From the NCBI GenBank assembly GCA_021397835.1, contig JAJFZO010000658.1:317501-381500 (forward strand): 64,000 bases of DNA, in the 5' to 3' direction. This document shows positions 25,815 through 37,700 of this stretch, in pieces (position 1 is the first letter of the stretch; each line of letters begins with the position of its first letter). Source of the stretch: Moringa oleifera. Lineage: Eukaryota; Streptophyta; Magnoliopsida; Brassicales; Moringaceae. The translations under genes were made by a program, and so were the position numbers. The notes below the pieces were generated by a model. That model had not been told where the DNA came from, ran no database searches, and saw only the letters and a list, made by a program, of their open reading frames with translations.

Positions 25815-26187
25815 CTTAGAAGGTTAGCCCTGACCTAGCCATCGAATCAAATCGAAAGGAAAACTTGAAGGGGTTTGATTGTCAAAAAAGAGGAGAGCAA
25901 CAAGTTACATTCCTTCGGGCTGAATGACGAAGCCACTACCCATTTTAGTAAACAAACAGAGAGACTTTCAATCCAATACTTCCAACACTTGTGGGGCCCA
26001 AATGTCAGCCCACTGGGTTACAACTCTGCAAGCTTGGTGATGAAGGCCTGTCCTGCCCTTCCCCGCCCCGCCCCACCCCTTTCACATCTTCATCATGCTT
26101 GCTTCCATTATCAATAAATGCCATCTTAATTATTTGATTATGTCCTTTTTGTTGGGGGGGGGTGGGGTGGGCAACCCAAGAGGAGTC

Positions 26188-26299
26188 TCCACTTTAAGTA
26201 GAAACGCACAAACTAAAATTTGCAGAGAGGAATAAAAGCTTCCTCCACTTTAAGTAGAAACGCACAAACTAAAATTTGCAGAGAGGAATAAAAGCTTCC
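26188..26299. repeat. Perfect 56-bp tandem duplication
   Basis: The sequence starting TCCACTTTAAGTAGAAACGC at 26188 is repeated without any mismatch at 26244-26299. Perfect identity suggests a recent slippage event or an assembly artefact. It lies just downstream of the exonuclease gene. Confidence 0.95.
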
Positions 26300-26494
26300 T
26301 CCCGGGTCCCTACTTCAATATTACCACTAAATTCTAGCTTCCTCTTTATACATACATCTCCAAGTTTATAAGAACAAAAGGTACGACTCACATTAAACTA
26401 ATAATAGGTTCATGACAAACGTAGAGAAGGCATTTACAAACACACAAATTTTTGGAACAAAATCAATCATCAATGTTTTCTTCATCAATGGCAA

Positions 26495-29400
26495 TCACTC
26501 GCTCAATTTGCAAACATCAATGAACTTCTGCACTGCATTATGGTACTGGGTTCCCTGCAATTAGTGGAGAAAGACATGCAAATAACAAAGCTTATTATCT
26601 ATTATCTATTCGTGCATTTATCATACATTATATGATTTGAAACATACCAACAATAATAAGCTGTACAATGTTTTAATTCATGTCAGATATCAATAGTTAC
26701 GCCTAATATACTCAAAACTCATCCATTTGAAGGGGCTTTCTTCCTAGACAAATTCAAGAGACCATCAAAGATAATCATGAGGGTTATTTAAGATACCCTC
26801 TCATAATCATGCAATACCTTAAGATTATTTAAAAGAAATGATTACATATTTCTTAGGACAACATAATGCTCTAACAGAGCCTTTCAAATCCTGCAGAGCA
26901 ACTCTCAAAATGCCTGAATAAAGATCGGAAAGATGCTGTCAACATTTCCCTTATGCCACCAATCAAAGACCTCAAAACCCTTTGTTTCCCTCACCAGCAA
27001 GATCGAGGCTCATTAGGCCACTAAATTCTTGCACACCAAACAAGTCCCTGCAGCTTCTTCAAAGAAATGCTGCATGGCAAACTTGTCCTGTGCACAGGAT
27101 CATACAAGTCCTTCCAAAACCGTGGACATAAGGAGTCAAACACTAAGCATACTACACCATCATGCTTCAAACCATGAGATGAGTTTCCTTAAACACTCTC
27201 AACTGGGTCTAGGCAGACTGACTATTCAAAACAGAAAAAAGATGCAACCAAGCAGATAGTAAAGCAAGCAAGAAACAGCTATATTGATAGACGCTACCTC
27301 CCAGTAGAGTTGGCTGCAGTCCATGCACTGCCAAAACTCTAAATCCTTGTCAAACAAGCAGCTTGGTATTCTTTGAAAACCCTTTGCTGCTTCAACAGCC
27401 TCTTCTGTAGTTAAAGGCTTCTGAATGAATCTCCCATTGCATTTCGTGCATCTTGACATGAGTTGATCCTCAGTAATTTTTAATTGGAATGTTTCAATTA
27501 CCTGCAGAAGTTATGCAATTATAGAAAGTTTCATTTACCTGATAGTGGTGTCAATGCAGGAAAAGGATTGAAAAATGACTACCAAGCAATGTAACATTTT
27601 AAACAAAAAGTTAATACAGTGATAGATGCAATAGATGGGAATTATCTCACCACCCACGTGAACCCAGCCCATAAACATCTATCCAACCACTCACTGTTAA
27701 GCAGTCCCACCACTTAGTTTAATAGACTTTCATCACAAGGGTGACTTTCCGAAAAGAATCCCACATTGTGATATGCATTGAGGAGATTTAGGCTTTATGA
27801 GTAGAAAAAATTCTTCTACCAAACAGGCCAGTCTTTAAGGAAGGATAGCTGACGCATGACACCTTGTCTATTAGTCAATGTTACCACATGATTCAGGTAA
27901 CCTTTTCAGCATCTTTTTGTTCCCATGCTAACCCATATAAACACCCAAAAAACACACCCGAGATCAGCATTTCCAAACTATAAAATAGCAGTGGCAGCAA
28001 ATAAGGACCGAGTGCATACATTCTCATGTTCCATTTATAGCGACTGATTGACGGGTTTTCAATCACATCAACAACATCACCTCTAGAGACTACAGATTTA
28101 GTTGCTTGAAGCTTGAATACCAACCATTATCACATATTCTAGAGATAGGCAAGTAGATGGAGGATGTCCTCAAAGTCAATAGGAAGCCCATTGATTAATA
28201 GACAGAAAATTTAATTCAATTCATACTAAATTTGCTCAGAATAAATCTCAATTTGAATGTGACTGACCACATACCTCAAGTAGCTGCTCATTTTTCAAAA
28301 GAGTCTTGACCCTATATATTTGATTCCTTATCAAATACTGATGCCTCAATAACTTGGCATCTCTAGTCAATAGCACTCTCTTTTCTTTGTATGCTTGATC
28401 TATTAACTCCCTGCATGTGATTCAGAAAAGATAATGAATGAGGTTTACAATTTCAACAGCCAAAACATATTTAGAAATATATTAGCACAATTTTCACAGC
28501 AGCATGGCCATGAAACTTGTGAAACTAATTACAAGCAGAAGAACCTGGGTTCGGGCTTTTTCGAATGAGGAATTGCAGCATCTATCCCCACACACCGCAA
28601 GTGCTTTGCTAAGCCTTCAACCTGAGTATGTAACATGAAAGTGAGTCGCAAATTTATATTACACTGAAGGGGAAACATCCAAGGAGCCATTAGGCTAGAA
28701 GTATCCCAATAGAGAGAAGCAGAAAGAAGTAAATTCATGGGGCCACCCAACGCATGGGTGCACAGCATCTCAACAATATGCTATCAGTAGTAGCCATTTT
28801 AAAAGCTTAAGCATCATATGAGAAATCACAAACGTGCAGAAGTTAAATATTTACCATCACATCACAGAGAAACTTGGGACATCCATTACCCCCCAAGGAC
28901 AAGTCCCATGGTGGAGGCCCTTGCCAATCACTGGATGTGCCTAATTGCTGTTCTCCATTAACAGCAACTACAGAGGCTCGTCTTGTCCCTTTCCTCTTAG
29001 AAGTCTTTGGTCGTCTGTCTGATTCTCTCAAGAGAAGCTTCTCACCATGCTTTCTTACTATTGTCAAGAGGGATTCATCCAGAGGCAGGGTTTTTCTGCA
29101 TGAATTCCTGGAAACTGCTCCTCCAGCAATTCTTTGAGAATATTCAGAAGAAGCAGTAGCTCTGACAATATCCAAAGCTTTACAGACTTTGATCCCAATA
29201 ATTTTACAACCAATATCTGGCTTCTCCAGAATTTCTTTCAACCCAAGATTCACACGATAACTATGCAGCCGATCGATGCTGTTATGAGCATCATCTGCAT
29301 TAAGAAGATCAACAGATCATCAGCACCAAGTTATGAAACATTTTAGGTCTCAAAAGCCTCAGCCATCACAAAGATATTACTGGATTTACACTGATTCACT

Positions 29401-30749
29401 ACAATGACCCATCTATCCTGTACAATTTGCAATTCTGTCCAAATAAATTTAAATATATTGTGGCAAAAAAATGTTGATTTTCACGCACCACAAACCTTCC
29501 TCAGAAAACTTGACCTTGAAGACAGTGAATATTTGGAGCAAGCAGTGAGCATCTTTAGCTGCATACATTTTCTGCTCTTCTGTAAGAGGACGACGTGACC
29601 AATCACTACATTGAAGTTCCTAAACCAGATATGGAGTGCATTAACAACTTAACAGTAGCATTTTTCATTAACAACAATCCATGGCGAAGAACACAGTGCA
29701 ACAAGTAACTCTCCAAAATACTACAACCACAAATTGATCCAACCACAGGCTGGACACTATAGTACCAACATGTAACTTCAACATATGCATGATTGTGTAA
29801 TCGTATTTGTTTAGTGGTAAAAGTGATCACTCATCTCTTTTAGCAAATCAGATAATTTATGAAAATGGAGTCGAAGGATCAAACCTTTGAAAGAAAAATG
29901 CCCAGTACTTCTTTGCAGATAGTTGCCAAACTCTTGATTTCCTTAGGTATCTTTCTTCCAAGTTGCTTATGTTGCAGATGATTATACAGGCTTGTAATGT
30001 CCAAGTAGGGTTCCACCTATTCAACATTGTTTGGCAAAGGTAAATATACGTTATATTGGCAACTGACAACCCCTATGAATTACTGATACAGATAATATCA
30101 ATTTGATGGTTTAATGATGATCAATTTGTCAAAAGACAGGAGACTTGGGTTACAACTGCGATTGAAATATTAACTATTGGGTCAGATGACCAGAAAAAGA
30201 CATGCAAACTGGCCAACAAGAAACGGAAGTTTGGCCATTATAGAAGGAAGACAACCGAGCTTTAAAAACTCCATTACTCCCATCATATCCTGCATTTCTT
30301 GGTTTCAGAACAGCCAAACTCTAAAGTCGAACACTTACCTTGTCAAACCCAGGATCACAGCCTTGAGCGGAGAAAGTAGAAGACAAGTAAATCAAATCTT
30401 GCTTAAATCTAAACCCCAACTTCAATATATCTGGCGAAACAAACACCTCTTTGAGCAATTCCCACACCGAACGTAGAGGAATTGAGGTCAGGTCCAGCAG
30501 GAACACCACCGACTCATCCGACTCAAAAGACTCGGATGAGTCACGGCCAATTCGGGGAGAGAGTTGACAAGCGAGTTGGAGAAGAGTAACCGTGGGGAAC
30601 GTGGATTGGTGGGAACGAATGGGTTTCCATTCGGCATCGAGACCGACGACTGAGCAGTGAGTCAAAGCCCAGGCCAGGTGGGTGAACTCGGGTGAGTCAG
30701 TGGACGAGACCAGGTGGATACACAGGGGCTTTTGGTCACCGCAATCCAT
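26495..30749 (-). CDS. 3'-5' exonuclease (DEDDy) with C-terminal Mut7-C domain
   Basis: Eight exons on the minus strand: 30339-30749, 29885-30016, 29496-29619, 28855-29294, 28545-28621, 28275-28410, 27298-27501 and 26495-26554. Phases match and the frame is 1584 nt (527 residues). The N-terminal half is a DnaQ-like exonuclease: Exo I VVGLDAEWKP (D38, E40), Exo II LKLGFRFKQDLIYL (D118) and Exo III MYAAKDAHCL (Y200, D204). All DEDDy residues are present, so it should be active. A basic linker (residues about 250-330) precedes the Mut7-C domain with LAKHLRCVGIDAAI and VLLTRDAKLL, a PIN-like nuclease fold. The end has two CxxC pairs, SRCTKCNGRF and WQCMDCSQLYWEG, probably binding zinc. The layout resembles worm MUT-7 and animal EXD3. 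In Arabidopsis the counterpart, as I recall, is At5g24340, next to ATXR6, as here. The substrate is unknown; structured or small RNA is the likely class. Confidence 0.92.
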
Positions 30750-32209
30750 TAGCCGACGAGAGTCAGGCCGGTGAGTTCTCTGGACCTCTGGCCTTTTCTG
30801 TTTCGGGTTGCGAAGTCGTCAGGCCACAGTGGTTGCCTAGCTCTGCGTCATAATGCCACTGCTGTTTTTGTTAAAAAAACTAGGAATTACCGAAGGAGCA
30901 AACTGTTTAATAAAAAAAATTCTATTAAAAATATATTTATTTTTTTTAAAAAAAAAACTCACTAATGTGACTGTTCAATAAACTTATACAAAATTAAACT
31001 TAAATGGATATTTTTATATTTGCAGCTTTTAGTTTATTAAACAATTTTTCATAAAAATTAAGGTAAATATATTTTTAAAAAACCTTAAATTTTTATTCAA
31101 ATTTCAATTTAAGCACTGAAGTTTTAATTGATTTAATTATATATTTAAAATTTTAATTTGATTTAATTTGAACATTAACTCAATTATAAATGTATTAATA
31201 ATATTTTTATTATTAAAATATTTAAAAATAACTCAATAACTTCTATACTTCATTCCAACTCTATCATTAAAATTTGAATAACTTTTTATTTATAAATTAT
31301 ACTTTTTATAAAACTTATAAATTTTTAAATATAAAATTATATGGATTTAATATTCAAAATTTGACAATAATTTGATATATAAAAATTTTTAAATCAAAAT
31401 TTATGGTTTACAAATTTTAATTTGAATATCTTTATTTTTTTTTGATAAATTTTTAAATAATTAAAATAATATTTTAGATATAAAATTAAATCGATCAAAA
31501 ATTTTGTCTGATTTCAAATCTAAATAAAGTTTAATTTTTTTAGGTTTACTTGAAATTAATTTGGTCCTATAATTTAAGAGTCTTGTATTTTTAAATATTT
31601 ATAGTTTCAATTTAATTTTAAATATTGGTTACTTCAATTTTAATGGCATACGTGAAAATTAAAGTTTCTTCAAATAAAATAAAATTGAGAAAAATAAATA
31701 AAATGTTTTAAAAAATATGAAGTTTGCTTGTAGGTTTAATAATTGCACGGTTCAATATTTTAAAATGTAATTTGATGGTTTATTTATTTTTTTTGTTTAG
31801 AGAATAATTTATATAATTAGGCACATAGGCATGAGATCCTATTTATTAAGTTTAATTTCACCACTATAAATAATAATTATTATTTTTGTTAAGAAATTCC
31901 AATGATTTCTTAATATTTTTATTGAATTTATAAATTAACGTGAATAAAAAAAATTTAATAAGGTAAAGTTTTCCTGGTTTGGCAAATACAAGGGTCACGT
32001 AAGCACGTGAAGGTACCGTGGGCTCTTACAAGGGAAGTCACGTCGGAGAACGTGATTCTCCCCTCCAAACCGAAAATAATGGCGCCAAAAATCCATCTCC
32101 CGCGAAACCAAAATAGCGCGCCAATGCTGCTTATCGGTTCTTCACTCCACTACACAAAATCCACTGGAATATATAATCTCTCGCTTTTTGTCCGTGTAGC
32201 TAGCTAGCA
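30750..32209. other. Divergent promoter region between the exonuclease and ATXR6-type genes
   Basis: The 1.46 kb between the two start codons is very AT-rich from about 30900 to 31960 and shows no ORF. Both gene-proximal ends are GC-richer and presumably hold the promoters. E2F-type sites near the ATXR6 side are listed separately. Confidence 0.65.
32081..32107. promoter_or_regulatory. Paired E2F-type sites upstream of the ATXR6-type gene
   Basis: On the minus strand TTTGGCGC (in 32081-32090, read as GGCGCCAAAA on the plus strand) and TTTCGCGG (in 32098-32107, read as TCCCGCGAAA) both fit the E2F consensus TTTSSCGS. A third near-match, GCGCGCCAA, is at 32116-32124. They lie about 100-130 bases before the ATG. 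E2F sites drive S-phase transcription, which fits a histone methyltransferase coupled to replication. The role is inferred; the sequence matches are direct. Confidence 0.7.
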
Positions 32210-34786
32210 ATGGCCCCTTCAACAACGGCGATGGTGCTGAGGCGCAGAAATCAAGCCCCAAGCCCTCTCTCTGACCATCCATTTGCGGCAGATGATTCCT
32301 CTGATTATGACCAGACTTTCTGCGAGAAATGCGGGTCTGGCGATTTTGCCTCAGAGCTTCTTCTTTGCGACAAGTGTGATAGAGGTTATCACCTCTTCTG
32401 TCTCAGACCCATTCTTGTTTCTGTGCCCAAAGGGTCTTGGTTCTGTCCTTCTTGTGCGAAGCTCAAGCAACCCAAGTGTACGTTCCTGGGCTCTTCCTCT
32501 TTCTTTTTCGCAAAATTCATTGTAGTTTATTCACTTCTCCGATATACATTTGGGTATTTGATACTTTATTGTGTTTGGGGCATGCGTCGTATTCATGATA
32601 TCTCGTTCCGTGTTTTTTTTTTTTTTTTTTTTGAAGTTATTTGGATTCATTTGTGTGATTTGATGTTATTGTCGACACGGGATTCATTTGGTTATGAGGA
32701 AAGTCACATGGAATTTCGCAAGATTTCATGGAATAGATTCCTGCCTTGGTTTGAGAAGAAACTTATGGGCTGCTTTCTTTAGATTACTCCGGGGTTTAGT
32801 CATTTGCTACTTGGTAGTTGAGGAAGCTGTGGAGAGAAAAGAAACCTAATATGGCCTCTAAGTCAGGGCCCAGTTTCTGTATTGAATTCTAAAATCGGAA
32901 ATGTCATTTTCCCATTCTATGGGTTACCAAATGAGTTTCGCGTTTTATTTTGTATTTCTTACCTCCTGAAACCTACAATTTCTATTATTTGCATTTTCTA
33001 TCAGTGCCTTTTGAATCTTCGATTGAGTTCACTTTCAAGATTAGCTGCTGAAATGTTTCTCTTTAACAACTGACAGCTTTTCCTCTCGTTCAAACCAAAA
33101 TTATCGATTTCTTCCGCATTCAAAAGCCACTGGAATCAACTAAAAAACCCAATGAAGGTAAATGGCGTTTCAATTTTGTACTTGTTTTCTTTTCCCATTG
33201 TTCAATTTCCTTACCTCTCTCGTTCTCTTTTAGATAGCCAGAAAAAACGAAGGAGGGCCAGTAGCTTAGTGATGTCAAAAAAGAAAAGGAAACTGCTGCC
33301 ATTCAATCCGACCAAGGACGCTGATAGGAGATTAGAGCAAATGGCTTCATTAGCAACAGCATTGAGATCCTCTGACTCAGAGTTCAGCAATGAGCTCACT
33401 TACAGGCCAGACATGGCACCAAGATCTGCAAATTGTGCAGCTCTTGAGAAAGAAGGAATGCAGGTATAATGGAGAATGATGGGCTGAAAAGAAATTTTAT
33501 TTGATCTTTTGCTTGGCTTGAAGTTCTTAGCTAGGAGTCAACTCAAAGCTTTTTGATGTATGAGCCCATTCTAGCAATAGACCATGATTGACTTGAACAT
33601 TATCTAGCATAAAAGTTGCTGCATTGCATTCTTGGAATGGCATTAGGTTTCTCTCATGGATGGTTGGCTTGTTAATTAGATAAATGAGGTCCTTTGATCC
33701 ATTTTTTATTCTTCCAGCCCATGTAATGATGAACATAAGTTGAATTAGGAGCCAGAAATTGATCATTTGTCCATGTGCATGTGCACAAATGCATGTTTAT
33801 CATATACTTCTTTAATTTGAAACGAAATCTGTAGCTTTCACTACTTCTTTATTCTTTTTTTTTTTTTTCATCTGGTAAATTTACTGTTATATTGACTTAC
33901 CAGGTTGAGGTTTTAGTAAAATTGTGCTATGATGCGTCTCAGGTTTTGTCAAAAGAAGATACTGAAACTTTGAACTTGTGCAAGAGCATGATGAATAGAG
34001 GGGAATGGCCCCCTCTCATGGTCATTTTTGATGCTCAGGAAGGGTAGGTACATGTAATATCTGCTTTTCTACCAAAGCTGCTTATATTTTTCAGCTGTTA
34101 TCTCAACCATGTTTAATTAAATGGAACAGGTTCACTGTACATGCAGATGGATTTATAAAAGATCTAACAATAATAACAGAATATGTGGGAGATGTTGATT
34201 ACCTGAGAAATCGTGAAGAAGATGATGGAGACAGCATGATGACCCTACTTTGTGCTGCTGATCCTTCGGAAAGCCTTGTTATTTGTCCTGACAAGCGCAG
34301 CAATATTGCCCGTTTTATTAGTGGCATCAACAATCACACACTGTAAGTGCATCTTTGCCTTGGATTATGTTATGGTTTTATGTCCTGAATGCTAGCTTAT
34401 TCCTGCAATTTAGAGGCCTCTTGCTTTGTGTTCATTCAGCTATCATGTGGACTAAATGTCACATGATGCTTTATTTTCAGTCAATAAGTCGTTTGACTTT
34501 GAATGTCCCTTTTCTTATTTTATTTTTTTTCTCTACCAAGTTCTTTGCCTAAAGAAGGAAAGTTCTGTCATGGGGGACATTATTGTCTTGTGGGTTCATT
34601 CTAAGAAGAGATTTGTTTTGATGCAGGGATGGTAAAAGAAAGCAAAACTTAAAATGCGTGAGATATGATGTGAATGGAGAATGCCGTGTTCTGCTGATTG
34701 CAAACAGGGATATAAAAAAGGGAGAGAGGTTATATTATGATTACAATGGATATGAGCATGAATACCCAACTGAGCACTTTGTCTGA
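32210..34786 (+). CDS. ATXR6: Histone H3K27 monomethyltransferase, ATXR6 type (PHD-SET)
   Basis: Six exons: 32210-32477, 33077-33157, 33234-33463, 33943-34043, 34130-34342 and 34627-34786. Frame and phases agree, giving 350 residues, almost the length of Arabidopsis ATXR6 (349). A PHD finger spans residues 38-83 with zinc ligands C38, C41, C53, C56, H61, C64, C79 and C82. It is followed by a PCNA-interacting PIP box, QTKIIDFF, at 95-102. A basic stretch (KKKRKLLPFNP) leads into the SET region: WTIITEYVGD-like block LTIITEYVGDVDYL, RSNIARFISGINNH, and the C-terminal YYDYNGYEHEYPTEHFV. ATXR5/6 deposit H3K27me1 on replication-dependent H3.1 and keep heterochromatin silent and correctly replicated. 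The short N-terminus without a plastid-targeting extension favours ATXR6 over ATXR5. E2F sites upstream fit S-phase expression. Confidence 0.96.
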
Positions 34787-37700
34787 CATATCTTGATCTC
34801 TCCTAGTTACTAGTCCCTCTTACCATCAGTTGTAGAATTTTGTGGCGGTCAACCCCCTAACACCTCATACTTGATTGCTTGCCTAGCCTCAGTTCAAAAG
34901 TACTGTAACTTATTGAAATGAGCATCTCTGAAAAAGCTATTTTGAGATGGCAAATCTTTACAGGCAAAATGCTGTTTGCATGCTTCATGTGTTGAATGCT
35001 TGTTTTGGGGGGTTTTTGCACATTTTTATCGCATATTCTCCCTGTACAAGATATCAAGAAGAAAATGGGCCAGAAATGAATTGAGCAATATGGTGGTCGT
35101 GGAGTGCCTGATTGATTGAGCGAGGCCCAATAGTGTCACAATGCCGTGTACCTAATGGGAAGAAGCCATAGGCACATATTCATTGTTAACGGTAGAGTTG
35201 GGGCAGAGGAGGAATGGTCCAACCCACTTTGTCATGTTTGCCTTACAGTGCTAAAAATGATGAAACTGATGGTGGTGGTTGTGGAGTACAGTGAGGATGC
35301 AAGTAGTACGGAAGCAGCAGCAGTGAACAGCCATCACATACTCCTCCAAGATTATGACTCGTTTTGAAGCATAAGAAGCACAGGACCACCCTACGATCGC
35401 CAAATATATCAACGACTCACTCCCTCCCTCACGGTGTGGTCCGAGTCCGTAGTAACAGTTAGCTGGCAATGGCATCAGAGTCAGATCAGAGGGTGAAGTG
35501 GTCCCACTCATCAAAAAAGGAAGACCGTTTGATCATGGATCACAACATACAACAGTGGTCCTCTTCTCGTGGATCAAATCCGTAAAATATGTACTTTTGT
35601 TTGGGTGTTAAGACTGCCCCACTGGGCCACTCCACCCAGCCGATCCATTTCACTAGTGGTCCTCCCAGAAAAACAAAGCCATTCACTTTTCTTCCCCGTC
35701 TCCCACCCAATTCAAATATAAAGTACAGATGACTCTTATGTTTGGGCTTCTCTCATTAATCCCCTCCTGACACTTTATAACACCAAGCACATGGATATAT
35801 TTAAAAAGCCCAAAATATGAGAAACCCAATCCCCACTGTATCTAAAACAAGACCAATCTTTGCATAATCTGCATGCCTGACTGTTGGTCCCGCCACTACA
35901 CTCAACATTATTATTATTATTATCATCCATAGTACAAAAGCATACCCAATCAGGATTTTTGTCTACCCATGTAAAAAAAAGTTTTGACACTTTTGGCTCA
36001 ACAAATCACATTATTTTGGATTTGTCTCCTTATAAACATAAGGTCTCAATCTATTTAAACAAATATCACTTATTCATGTTTTCATTAACATGTTATATAA
36101 ACTTTATTTTTTATTTTTTTTTAAAAAAACCCCTCTGAATGTAGTAATGGCTAAGCTCCTCTAATTAAGCATCAGAAATTTGAGTTAGAAGAGGTAGATA
36201 GCCAGTAGGCAGTGGGCGTAATTAATAATTACAACAGAAAAGCAGGGAAAGGGCAGCAATCAGATAACTGATCCACCCACAGGACTACTCCTCCGCGCTG
36301 CCACTACTCAGTCTTCGCACTCTCAGCTATTAACTACGGACGTACCCACTTTTAGCAGTACCGCCACCTCTCGCCCTCGTCCTCTCTTCTTTCCATTTTC
36401 GTCTTCTGGATTCTCATGGCGTCGTCGGGGTTCATATTTCCCCGTCTCCAAACATCTCCACTATACAAATACCACACGGCCTCTTTCTCCCCAGATCCTC
36501 TGCCTCCACCACTCTTCACGTGCCACGTCTCCGTCAACTTCAATCTAACTTTCGAAAGTCAACTGTTGATCGGACGGTTGCCGACATCCGACACCATTAA
36601 TGCAAAATGCATTGAATCTAAATCCATCCATACAGCTTTTATGCATGCATTGAATCTCACGTCGAGCGGGGACTGTTTCTCTTCTTCTCTCAGCTTTTGC
36701 ATGCAGTGGCATTCTCGTAAATACCGCCGCTTCCCCCTTTTCGGCAGCCTCCTTTTCTCTTTCTTATTATTAAACAAGCCCACGTTGCAGTGTGCCAGTA
36801 AAATGTGAATGATTCATCATTACATTTTATATATTAGGCTATGGATACCAACTTAGTAAAACTCCAAAAATAAAAAAAAAAGAAAAGTGAATTACATCAT
36901 TACCCACGCCACTTCTCTTCTTTTTCTGTTTAATCATTATTATTTGGTGCAGACGATTTGGGCACGATGAATAATTACAAATAAAAAGGCGACCATCCGG
37001 GAGATTGAGGGATTGATTCGAGTAAATTTGGTAAACTAATGCGGTAATCATTAGTTAATATGAATATGGAATGAGTGCATTACCAGTCAACTCTCTCTAA
37101 TCAATGAAATCAGCACTGTTACTAATTAAATTTCCTTAACAACTCATATCTACGCTAATAATTTGTTAAATTTGTATATACAACTGGAGAAATCATTTTT
37201 ATGATTCTTGAAAATCAATTAAAGACAGAGTAAATCTCATTGTACAAAGAGGGAGATATTGATGAGGTTATATGTACAGTATTGGTCTAAAGGGTGGGGC
37301 CGTCGTATGCTTTAAAAATAGAATAAGGTTTATGGACGGTCCATTCAAATAATTGAAAATGTACATAAAATGAAGGTATAGTCCAACATCTTCGCATAAT
37401 TAAATCTTATCTAACCATGTCGGCTAGTAAGTTATGGAGTAATTTAGGGTGTCGTTCATGTGACTTTGGACAACAACCCCTCCGTGAGGCCTCTTTTTTA
37501 TAAACACATTGCCCGCATGCATCCTCTCCTCTTTCTTTTTAGATCTACCTACTTTAGATAAATGTAGATATTGTTTGATTTTTTAATGTTTAAAAATATT
37601 TTCGGATTAAAAAATATATCAAGAAATTATGTTACATGTAGTGATTAAATGAGTGAATATTGATTGAGTCTTGTATAAAATGCTTTTGTAAATAAATAAA

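Larger units (their letters stand above)
24260..26494. other. Upstream region of the Dof gene and 3' flank of the exonuclease gene
   Basis: The 5' leader and promoter of the Dof gene (minus strand) start at 24260, with a GAGA-rich stretch at about 24415-24438. No ORF with known similarity occurs. Three G-boxes cluster at 25765-25814, and a 56-bp perfect tandem duplication lies at 26188-26299. The last roughly 200 bases should be the 3' UTR of the exonuclease gene. Confidence 0.55.

Noticed and set aside
36416..36808. 130-codon plus-strand ORF starting MASSGFIFPRL
   Set aside because: Good start context, but no recognisable domain, uneven composition, and a competing ORF on the other strand. 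Not enough to call a gene.
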